A DNA stretch of 7,668 nucleotides from Candidatus Brocadiaceae bacterium (GTDB lineage: Bacteria; Planctomycetota; Brocadiia; Brocadiales; Bathyanammoxibiaceae): contig JASEHG010000096.1 of the NCBI GenBank assembly GCA_030018855.1, positions 1-7,668 of the forward strand, written 5' to 3'. Shown one piece after another: positions 1-5,028 of the stretch (positions are counted from its first letter, which is position 1; each line of letters opens with the position of its first letter). The notes below the pieces were generated by a model, which was given only the letters and a program-made list of their open reading frames with translations, was not told the DNA's origin and searched no databases. A program made the position numbers and the translations under genes.

Positions 1-54
1 ACATTGAGCATTATACCATCAGAAAACCACAGATTGTGCAATAAATCTCGCAGG

Positions 55-83
55 TTGAGCAGTGTAAGGACAGGGGCTTTAAA
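55..83 (+). promoter_or_regulatory. Weak candidate sigma-70-like promoter of the metal/redox group
   Basis: TTGAGC at 55-60 and TTTAAA at 78-83 are separated by 17 bases, each matching 4 of 6 consensus positions. Transcription would begin near base 90 and leave a leader of about 40 bases before the ATG at 129. The -10 half lies inside the repeat remnant at 64-83. No MerR-type dyad with a 19-20 base spacer is visible nearby. This is the best candidate in the first 128 bases, but a promoter could also lie upstream of the window. Confidence 0.25.
64..83. repeat. Degenerate half copy of the GTAGGG palindromic repeat
   Basis: The stretch reads GTAAGGACAGGGGCTTTAAA. It closely resembles the reverse complement of the right half of the element at 4956-5028, which begins GTAGGGACAGGGCTTTAG, differing by one substitution and one inserted G. 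It lies in the leader of the thioredoxin-like gene and no longer folds into the full hairpin. I read it as a decayed copy; the match is short, so chance is not excluded. Confidence 0.4.
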
Positions 84-128
84 TTTCTTTTCCCTTTCTG
101 CTATTGATTCATTCGGGAGAGAAAAACC

Positions 129-470
129 ATGAAAAGACCACAAATTCAGCTACTCCACACGGAGTCTTGTCATAGCTACCAGGAGGCCCTAATAAAAATA
201 AAAGAGGCATTGGAAGAACTGGGTCTTTCAGCAGAATTGGAGGTAATCCTGCTGGACAGCCCTGAAAAGGCCAGGGACTACAAATTTCTAGGTTCTCCAA
301 CCATAAAGATTAATGGACTTGACCTGGAGCCAGAACTAGAGGCCACGGGAAACTTCAATTTAAATGCATGTAGAACTTACATCTACGCGGGGGCACTGTA
401 CCACTATCCCCCCAAAGAAATGCTCCTGGAGGTTCTAAAATCCCTGAAAGAGAGGCGTGGGGCAGTATGA
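129..470 (+). CDS. Thioredoxin-fold-like small protein associated with a mercury transporter
   Basis: This 113-residue protein has the pattern of short thioredoxin-fold proteins found beside mer and ars genes. It opens with a beta strand followed by TESCHSYQEA (Cys14), where a thioredoxin would carry CxxC. It then has a helix, a second strand and GSPTIKING (residues 55-63), which contains the usual cis-proline loop. A second cysteine (Cys81, in ACRTYIY) precedes a C-terminal helix. The single Cys14 rules out a classical CxxC disulfide, so Cys14 and Cys81 may act together in thiol or metal exchange; this is inference. There is no signal peptide, so it is probably cytoplasmic. The start is supported by GGGAGAG at 115-121. 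The stop overlaps the next ATG as ATGA, implying translational coupling and a shared role with the transporter. The fold assignment is fairly secure; the substrate is unknown. Confidence 0.7.
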   Translation: MKRPQIQLLHTESCHSYQEALIKIKEALEELGLSAELEVILLDSPEKARDYKFLGSPTIKINGLDLEPELEATGNFNLNACRTYIYAGALYHYPPKEMLLEVLKSLKERRGAV

Positions 471-1048
471 AGGAAAAAATCTTTGCAGGTGGGAGTATAC
501 TAACTGCTATCCTTGCCTCTTCCTGCTGTATCGGGCCTCTAGTACTGGCGGCTATCGGTGTTGGTGGGGCAAGTTTCTTTGCACCCATAGCCAGGTACAG
601 ACCCATCTTTATTGGGATTACCTTTGCCCTTATTGGGGTGTCCTACTACTTTACCTATGGAAGGAAAAGGGCCTGCTGTCCTGGGGAGTCAACCAAGAGA
701 CGCTGGGCCCACGAAGCCCCCTTATGGGTAATAACCGCCGTAGCCGTGGGATTAGTGGCCTACGCTTATACTAAGGAGTTTGTGGGTAGACAGGAGGGGA
801 ACCCCTCTTTTTTAAATGAAGACTTACAGACGCTTACCCTCAAGGTAGAAGGTATCACCTGTGCAGGTTGTGCCGAGACGATAAAGACTGCCATTTTTGA
901 AGTCAGAGGTGTAAAGGCAGTTAGCGTTGACCCTAAGAGCGGAGAGGTAAAGGTGGGGTTTAAGAAAGACCTTGATTCTGTCCCCATCCAAGAGGTGTTG
1001 GAAGCTTTGAAAAAGAAGGGTTACAACGGTTTTCCTATGGGTGAGTAG
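467..1048 (+). CDS. Mercuric transport protein MerT fused to a MerP-like HMA domain
   Basis: This 193-residue inner-membrane protein joins two mercury-uptake modules. Residues 8-39 form the first membrane helix with the MerT cysteine pair in SSCCIGP (Cys20, Cys21). Residues 47-64 form a second helix, followed by a second vicinal pair in RACCPGE (Cys70, Cys71). A third helix covers about 85-102. Residues 122-188 are a heavy-metal-associated domain with GITCAGC (Cys132, Cys135), matching the GMTCxxC motif of MerP and copper chaperones, with Ile for Met. In known systems MerP and MerT pass Hg(II) to cytoplasmic mercuric reductase; here the domains form one chain, often called MerTP. The ATG overlaps the upstream stop, and the upstream coding sequence supplies the ribosome site. 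No merA follows in the window, so the fate of the metal is open. Hg(II) fits best from MerT homology, but another soft metal is possible. Confidence 0.85.
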   Translation: MKEKIFAGGSILTAILASSCCIGPLVLAAIGVGGASFFAPIARYRPIFIGITFALIGVSYYFTYGRKRACCPGESTKRRWAHEAPLWVITAVAVGLVAYAYTKEFVGRQEGNPSFLNEDLQTLTLKVEGITCAGCAETIKTAIFEVRGVKAVSVDPKSGEVKVGFKKDLDSVPIQEVLEALKKKGYNGFPMGE

Positions 1049-1061
1049 ACCCTTTAACTGC

Positions 1062-1070
1062 AAAGGAGAA
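1062..1070 (+). promoter_or_regulatory. Strong ribosome binding site serving a mini-ORF, not the main gene
   Basis: AAAGGAGAA at 1062-1070 is the best Shine-Dalgarno sequence in this spacer. It is spaced 7 bases from the ATG at 1078. It lies 36 bases before the flavoprotein ATG at 1107, which has only a poor local site (GGGGT at 1093-1097). The flavoprotein frame has an in-frame stop at 1074-1076 and no ATG, GTG or TTG between that stop and 1107, so an upstream start using this site is excluded. Confidence 0.6.
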
Positions 1071-1077
1071 AGATGAT

Positions 1078-1110
1078 ATGAACAAGTTGTTTGGGGTAAA
1101 AAAAGTATGA
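1078..1110 (+). CDS. Ten-codon leader mini-ORF coupled to the iron-sulfur flavoprotein gene
   Basis: ATG at 1078 opens the peptide MNKLFGVKKV and stops at TGA 1108-1110, overlapping the flavoprotein ATG at 1107 as ATGA. The strong ribosome site at 1062-1070 is placed for this start. The arrangement predicts that ribosomes load at the mini-ORF and reinitiate at 1107. The peptide has no regulatory residue run or cysteine, so attenuation by amino-acid supply is not indicated. It may simply be a coupling device, or the trace of a small sequence change that moved the original start out of frame. Confidence 0.4.
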   Translation: MNKLFGVKKV

Positions 1111-1763
1111 AGGTACTGGGTGTATCAGGTTCCCCTATTCCCAACAGCAACACAGACAGAGCGTTAAAAATGGCCTTGGAGGCCACCGGTTGCGAGACTG
1201 AGTTTATAAAACTCATAGATTATAGCGTTGCGCCGTGCAGGGCATGTCTTGGGTGTGTGGAGACGAACAGGTGCGTGAACAACGACGATGGGGTTATATT
1301 AGCCGAAAAGGCAAAGGCGTCGGATGCCCTGATTATTGCCTGTTACACCCCTTACTCCACTATAGACGCCCGTACGAAGGCATTCATAGAGCGACTTTAT
1401 CCCCTTAGGCACAAGCATGGCTTTATGGCAGGCAAACCCGGCGGGGCAATAATAACGTCAGCGATTCCGGATAAACATGAGATGCTACCTCCTGCGGGCG
1501 ATATGGGCGTTGATGCAATCAGATTTTACATGATGGAGGAGGGGATGAATTTCGTAGGTTTCGTGAAGGTATTGGGTAACGTCCCTTGTATTAAATGTGG
1601 GTATGAGGATGAGTGCAAGGTGTCGGGCCTGAGAATGATATTTGGTCCCAATGCTACTGTGGACTCGGTGGGCATTAATAGATTTGAGGAACAGCCAGGA
1701 GCCACGAACGCTGCCAGGGAGTTGGGTAAAAAAATAGCACAGGCACTTAGAATGAAGGGTTAA
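1107..1763 (+). CDS. Iron-sulfur flavoprotein (NADPH-dependent FMN reductase family)
   Basis: This 218-residue cytoplasmic protein has a flavodoxin-like fold. It opens with a strand and the FMN phosphate loop SGSPIPNSNTDRAL (7-20). Four cysteines then follow, Cys44, 47, 50 and 56 in CRACLGCVETNRC. This compact CX2CX2CX5C cluster is characteristic of archaeal and anaerobe iron-sulfur flavoproteins (Isf), where it binds [4Fe-4S]. Such proteins pass electrons from ferredoxin to acceptors such as oxygen or peroxide; the acceptor here is unknown. A second group, CIKCGYEDEC (Cys161, 164, 170), is not part of the core motif. The gene lies downstream of the MerT-HMA gene in the same direction, with a 58-base gap holding a coupled mini-ORF, and a terminator follows it. 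The neighbourhood suggests a redox role in metal or thiol stress, which is inference. Confidence 0.8.
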   Translation: MKVLGVSGSPIPNSNTDRALKMALEATGCETEFIKLIDYSVAPCRACLGCVETNRCVNNDDGVILAEKAKASDALIIACYTPYSTIDARTKAFIERLYPLRHKHGFMAGKPGGAIITSAIPDKHEMLPPAGDMGVDAIRFYMMEEGMNFVGFVKVLGNVPCIKCGYEDECKVSGLRMIFGPNATVDSVGINRFEEQPGATNAARELGKKIAQALRMKG

Positions 1764-1770
1764 TCCAGGT

Positions 1771-1800
1771 GGCAGATGCATGTCTGCCCCCCTTTTTCTT
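1771..1800 (+). terminator. Rho-independent terminator after the flavoprotein gene
   Basis: GGCAGA (1771-1776) and TCTGCC (1783-1788) form a 6-bp stem around the loop TGCATG, followed by CCCC and then CTTTTTCTTT. It begins 8 bases after the flavoprotein stop and reaches the por beta stop codon on the other strand. Reading in the opposite direction, no T run follows the stem, so it should mainly serve the + strand genes. Confidence 0.75.
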
Positions 1801-2723
1801 TATTCCTTCTCTGCCTCCACAGCAACCTTTTCCGCCGCCTCGCTCAGCAGTCCGTATTTCTTTATGTTTTCATCGGCTATCTGCTGTATCTTTTTGACTT
1901 CCCCCTCTCCACCGCCCTTCTTGAAGAGGTGGGCAAAGCGTCCCTGGAGTTTAAGATATTCTCCAACAGGTTTGGCAGGTCTGGGAATCTTTCTCACCTT
2001 AGTAACTACACCATTTTCCATCTCAAAGATGGGATAAAGTCCAGTCTCCACCGCCAGCTTGGCTACTTTTATTGTGAGGGCGGGGTCGCTCTTCCAACCC
2101 AGGGGGCACGGTACATGCACCTGGATGTATTTAGGTCCGGTGATACTCAATGCCTTTTTAACCTTGGCCTGGACGTCCTTGGGATAGGCCACGCTGGCAG
2201 TGGCAATATAGGGTACCCCATGGGCGGCGGCTATGGCAGGCATATCCTTCTTGAGGTAGCGGTTGCCCCAGGAGACCTTGCCAAACGGGCTGGTACGGGT
2301 ATCACTATCATAAGGGGTGAGGCCGCTCCTCTGTACGCCGGTGTTCATATAGGCCTCGTTGTCGTAACAGACGTAGAGGATGTCGTGTCCCCTCTCAAAC
2401 ATCCCGCTCAGGCACTGTAGTCCGATGTCTGCCGTCCCTCCATCGCCACCCTGTGCAATGACCTTGGCCTCCCCCTGGCGTCCAAGGGCCTTGAGGGCCG
2501 CCTCCACGCCGGAGGCCACTGCCGCCGAGTTCTCAAAGAGGGAGTGGATGAAAGGTACTGCCCAGGCCGATTGGGGCCAACGGGAAGAGAAGACCTCCAG
2601 GCACCCCGTGGCATCCGTGGTGATTATATTTGGTCCTGCTGCGTCCACCACCAGCCTTGCCCCCAGGGCCTCTCCGCACCCGTAGCAGGCCGTGTGGCCG
2701 GCAAGGAATAGATGTTTTTCCAT
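1800..2723 (-). CDS. porB: Pyruvate/2-oxoacid:ferredoxin oxidoreductase, beta subunit (TPP-binding)
   Basis: This subunit binds thiamine diphosphate and the cluster that receives electrons when a 2-oxoacid is oxidised to its acyl-CoA, or in the reverse CO2-fixing direction. The 307-residue protein has HTACYGCGEA (Cys13, Cys16), Cys41 in DATGC and Cys206 in VPCPLGW, the usual four ligands of the [4Fe-4S] cluster. The TPP/Mg motif is GDGGTADIG (93-101), followed by DNEAYMNTG (121-129). I chose the ATG at 2723 because GGAG lies 8 bases upstream and homologues start near this point. The frame stays open to an ATG at 2789, but those 22 codons are repeat DNA. It is the last gene of the por operon, 81 bases after alpha, with a palindromic repeat in that gap. 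Lys-rich residues near 270-307 form a helical tail. The substrate could be pyruvate or a branched-chain 2-oxoacid. Confidence 0.9.
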   Translation of the reverse strand: MEKHLFLAGHTACYGCGEALGARLVVDAAGPNIITTDATGCLEVFSSRWPQSAWAVPFIHSLFENSAAVASGVEAALKALGRQGEAKVIAQGGDGGTADIGLQCLSGMFERGHDILYVCYDNEAYMNTGVQRSGLTPYDSDTRTSPFGKVSWGNRYLKKDMPAIAAAHGVPYIATASVAYPKDVQAKVKKALSITGPKYIQVHVPCPLGWKSDPALTIKVAKLAVETGLYPIFEMENGVVTKVRKIPRPAKPVGEYLKLQGRFAHLFKKGGGEGEVKKIQQIADENIKKYGLLSEAAEKVAVEAEKE

Positions 2724-2752
2724 AGTTGTTTCTCCAAAAATTACAATAACTT

Positions 2753-2808
2753 GTAAGGGCAGGTCTTGCACCTGCCCTATTTTGGGCAACCGCTAGGGTT
2801 ACCCCTAC
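2753..2808. repeat. Double-hairpin palindromic repeat between por alpha and beta genes
   Basis: Hairpin one pairs GGGCAGGT (2757-2764) with ACCTGCCC (2770-2777) around CTTGC. Hairpin two pairs GGGCAACC (2784-2791) with GGTTACCC (2797-2804), with one mismatch, around GCTAG. The outer ends are GTAAGGG and CCCCTAC, an imperfect inverted pair matching the GTAGGG/CCCTAC ends of the element at 4956-5028. The porA stop codon (2805-2807) lies inside the right end. No transposase is present, so this looks like a non-autonomous or REP-like element. Confidence 0.75.
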
Positions 2809-3974
2809 TTTAACAGGGCCTCCTTAAGATCTACAAAACGGTCCTCTATGCCTACGGATTTTCTATCTTTTACAATGTTTATTATAGTCTCTACACTTAT
2901 CTCCCGGCCTCCGAGGCCTGCAATGTGGCCCTTTATCTCGGGGGCCTTTTTCACATCCTGGAGGGAGGCACGGATTTCGGTAGCTAACACCCCTCCAGAA
3001 CCGGGAGAGAAGGCCCTATCTATTGCCAGTACCTCTCTTGCCCCTACGAGGGCCTCTTTTATGGCCTCCCTTGGGAAGGGACGGAAGCATCTTACTTTGA
3101 GCAGCCCTACCTTGACCCCTTCCTTCCTCAGGAGGTCTATGGCCTCTTTTATTGTACTTATTACTGAACCCATAGCCACAAGGACTATCTCGGCGCCTTC
3201 AATACAATAGGTGTCAACTAGGGCGCCCTGGAACCTCCCGAAGCGTTTCTTGAATTCCTTAGCTACCTCCTCCACTATCCTGGTAGAGCCACACAGGGCG
3301 CGGTCAAGCTGGCAACGGGCCTCCATGTAGGACTCCGGTCCCATCATGGCGCCAAAGGTTATGGGATTCTTCGGGGTCAGGTAATACTGGGGTTGATAAG
3401 GGGGCAGGAAGGCATCGGCCTCTTTTTGTTCTATCAGGTCCACTGGTTCATAGGCATGGGTGAGGATAAAGCCGTCCATGCAGACCATCACGGGGAGGAG
3501 CACTTCCGGGTGTTCTGCGATGCGGAAGGCCTGCAGGTGGAGGTCGCTTGCCTCCTGTATGTCCTCTGCGTATAGCTGAACCCAGCCGGCGTCTCTGACA
3601 GAGATAGAGTCCTGCTGGTCATTCCATATATTTATTGGGGAAGAGATGGCACGGTTGGCGCAGGTCATCACCACGGGCAGTCTCATGCCGGATATGTTAA
3701 AGAGCACCTCCGTCATAAGGAGGAGTCCCTGGGAAGAGGTGGCCGTATAACTACGGGCCCCTGTAGCGCTTGCACCAAGGACTACCGAGGCGGCGGCAAA
3801 TTCACTCTCCACCGTGACGTACTCTGCCTTTAGTTCCCCATTAGCCACCATCTGGGCGAGTTCCTCGGAGATATGGGTCTGAGGGGTTATGGGGTAAGCG
3901 GCAATGACGTTAGGCCGGCAGAGTTTAACGGTCTCCGCAACGGCCTTAGAGCCTTCCGTAAAAGTCCTGGCCAT
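2805..3974 (-). CDS. porA: Pyruvate/2-oxoacid:ferredoxin oxidoreductase, alpha subunit
   Basis: This 389-residue subunit supplies the pyrimidine-binding domain that, with beta, builds the thiamine diphosphate active site. It carries YPITPQT (27-33), the signature that contacts the 2-oxoacid, and the conserved VESEFAAAS near Glu56, which should activate the cofactor. It also has GARSYTATSSQGLLLM (72-87) and NIWNDQQDS (115-123). The C-terminal third (about 260-389) is the transketolase C-terminal-like domain with FRPFP and an AIDRAFSPGSGG-like stretch. The length is normal for the four-subunit class. The start is clear: GGAGGAG lies about 6 bases upstream and the ATG follows directly after the delta stop (TAGATG). 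The TAG stop is formed by the GTAGGGG end of the repeat behind it, so the original tail may have differed slightly. Confidence 0.92.
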   Translation of the reverse strand: MARTFTEGSKAVAETVKLCRPNVIAAYPITPQTHISEELAQMVANGELKAEYVTVESEFAAASVVLGASATGARSYTATSSQGLLLMTEVLFNISGMRLPVVMTCANRAISSPINIWNDQQDSISVRDAGWVQLYAEDIQEASDLHLQAFRIAEHPEVLLPVMVCMDGFILTHAYEPVDLIEQKEADAFLPPYQPQYYLTPKNPITFGAMMGPESYMEARCQLDRALCGSTRIVEEVAKEFKKRFGRFQGALVDTYCIEGAEIVLVAMGSVISTIKEAIDLLRKEGVKVGLLKVRCFRPFPREAIKEALVGAREVLAIDRAFSPGSGGVLATEIRASLQDVKKAPEIKGHIAGLGGREISVETIINIVKDRKSVGIEDRFVDLKEALLK

Positions 3975-4235
3975 CTACTTCTCCTCCATTACCATCTCTA
4001 TGTCGTCTACCGGGCACTCCGCCGCACACATCCCGCATCCCTTGCAGTACTTGGCATCAAAGGTGAACTTCCTTTTTTCTACGCTATAGACACAGCCCTC
4101 GGGGCAGACGATGGCACACATCGTGCACCCCGTACAGGTCTTCTGCAGAAAGACGGGTATGTAGTTACGCCATGTCCCTGTATTATTGGCAAGGCTGGTA
4201 GCCGGTTGGGCAAGCCCGCCTAGAATAACCTTCAT
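3975..4235 (-). CDS. porD: Pyruvate/2-oxoacid:ferredoxin oxidoreductase, delta subunit (2x[4Fe-4S] ferredoxin-like)
   Basis: This 86-residue subunit relays electrons from the catalytic core to free ferredoxin. Two CxxCxxCxxxC motifs are present: Cys34, 37, 40 and 44 in CTGCTMCAIVC, and Cys64, 67, 70 and 74 in CKGCGMCAAEC. Pro follows the fourth cysteine of each, as in bacterial 2[4Fe-4S] ferredoxins. An extra Cys48 lies just after the first cluster. The N-terminal 30 residues carry the TWRNYIPVF segment typical of por/vor delta subunits. The ATG overlaps the gamma stop as ATGA, with GGAGAAGAAGCA just upstream. The small separate subunit marks the ancestral four-subunit enzyme rather than the fused single-chain form. 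Confidence 0.92.
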   Translation of the reverse strand: MKVILGGLAQPATSLANNTGTWRNYIPVFLQKTCTGCTMCAIVCPEGCVYSVEKRKFTFDAKYCKGCGMCAAECPVDDIEMVMEEK

Positions 4236-4780
4236 TGCTTCTTCTCCTTTACGAAGTTGTATCCCTTTGTGGCAGCCTTCAGGTTCTTTTCTGCCAGTTC
4301 TTTTGTAAAACGGTGCTCCAGGGCGTTGCGTATGCCTTCAAGGGAGATTGCCCCTGAGGCGGCGGCAAAGGCGCCCAGGATGGTAGTGTTCACGATGGGA
4401 CGGCCCAGTACCTCCATGGCCAATTCTGCCGCGGGGATGGTCAATACCCTGGAGTTGAGGTTTAAGCCCAGGGCATCGGCCGATTTTTTGGTGTTTACCA
4501 GTACGAGGCCCTTTGGTTTGAGCCCATCCAGTACGGGTTCAGTGGCCAGGAGGGTGGAGTCCTGGATTATTATAAAGTCGGGGTTATAGATGAGCGTCCT
4601 GGTGCGGATAGGGCGGTCGTCTATCCTTACGTAAGTGGTAACGGGTGAGCCCATCCTTTCTGAACCAAAGGAGGGATAGGCCTGGGCATATTTACCATCG
4701 CTGAAGGCGGCGAAACCTATGAGTTCACCGGAGGTGACGATGCCTTGTCCCCCACGGCCATGAATCCTTATTTCAATCAT
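4232..4780 (-). CDS. porG: Pyruvate/2-oxoacid:ferredoxin oxidoreductase, gamma subunit
   Basis: First gene of the operon, encoding a 182-residue gamma subunit. The GRGGQG motif (8-13) near the N-terminus is the family hallmark. It is followed by AYPSFGSERMGSPV (34-47) and NTTILGAFAAASG near 131-143, both conserved in por/vor gamma chains. In the assembled enzyme this domain packs against alpha and helps bind CoA; that is family knowledge. The ATG has AGAGG about 10 bases upstream. The stop overlaps the delta start, so the first three subunits are tightly coupled. A candidate promoter lies at 4871-4897, giving a leader of about 85 bases with two short inverted repeats. Confidence 0.92.
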   Translation of the reverse strand: MIEIRIHGRGGQGIVTSGELIGFAAFSDGKYAQAYPSFGSERMGSPVTTYVRIDDRPIRTRTLIYNPDFIIIQDSTLLATEPVLDGLKPKGLVLVNTKKSADALGLNLNSRVLTIPAAELAMEVLGRPIVNTTILGAFAAASGAISLEGIRNALEHRFTKELAEKNLKAATKGYNFVKEKKQ

Positions 4781-4831
4781 ATATACTTAACCTCTTTAGA
4801 GTTTTGGAAAATAGCAGGGCCACTTCCGACA

Positions 4832-4859
4832 AAGAGGATTGTTCTCTTCCATGGGAAGA
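4832..4859. promoter_or_regulatory. Short inverted repeats in the por leader
   Basis: TCTTCC (4845-4850) and GGAAGA (4854-4859) flank ATG. AAGAG (4832-4836) and CTCTT (4844-4848) form a second pair seven bases apart. The two pairs share bases, so only one could form at a time. They lie just downstream of the predicted por transcription start and could be an operator or a leader structure. I recognise no known operator. Confidence 0.25.
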
Positions 4860-4870
4860 ATCAAAAATCC

Positions 4871-4897
4871 ATTATATCATTTTTGTTATCTTATCAA
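4871..4897 (-). promoter_or_regulatory. Extended -10 promoter of the por operon
   Basis: On the - strand a perfect TATAAT (4876-4871) is preceded by TGA, giving the extended -10 form TGnTATAAT. TTGATA (4897-4892) would serve as a -35, but the spacing is only 15 bases; the extended -10 would compensate. The surrounding 60 bases are AT-rich, unlike the genes. Transcription should start near 4864. Confidence 0.55.
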
Positions 4898-4928
4898 GTA
4901 CAATTTTAGTAGGGCAGTAGGGGCCAAG

Positions 4929-4956
4929 CAGAATTCGGAATACAGAATACAGTATG
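4929..4956. repeat. Degenerate 7-base tandem array beside the palindromic element
   Basis: Four consecutive 7-mers read CAGAATT, CGGAATA, CAGAATA and CAGTATG. The consensus is CAGAATA with one or two changes per unit. The last unit runs into the GTAGGG end of the palindromic repeat at 4956. Two more GTAGGG motifs lie just before it (4909-4914 and 4917-4922), so this spacer appears to hold nested repeat fragments. Confidence 0.5.
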
Positions 4957-5028
4957 TAGGGACAGACCTTCAGGTCTGTCCGTTTCTATTTCTGTTCATT
5001 TTGGACAGGGCTAAAGCCCTGTCCCTAC
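4956..5028. repeat. 73-base palindromic element with perfect 10-base terminal inverted repeats
   Basis: The ends GTAGGGACAG (4956-4965) and CTGTCCCTAC (5019-5028) are perfect inverted repeats. Each half also folds on itself: GGACAGACC/GGTCTGTCC around TTCA (4960-4981), and GGACAGGGC/GCCCTGTCC around TAAA (5003-5024). The middle 21 bases (4982-5002) are T-rich. The element has the form of a MITE-like or REP-like unit and encodes no protein. Its right end overlaps the 3' end of the M20 peptidase gene. Confidence 0.85.

Noticed and set aside
1..128. MerR-type operator upstream of the mercury genes
   Set aside because: No dyad centred in a 19-20 base promoter spacer could be found.
1776..2420. 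A long + strand frame opposite the por beta gene
   Set aside because: The opposite strand carries a fully conserved enzyme subunit with all motifs. This frame is its shadow and begins inside a terminator.
2724..2789. N-terminal extension of the por beta subunit from an ATG at 2789
   Set aside because: The 22 extra codons are encoded mostly by the palindromic repeat and do not resemble the family. ATG 2723 has GGAG at good spacing and matches the usual N-terminus.
4956..5028. Intrinsic terminator of the peptidase gene
   Set aside because: The stems are strong but no T run follows on the - strand, and the architecture with terminal inverted repeats fits a repeat element better. It could still hinder transcript decay.
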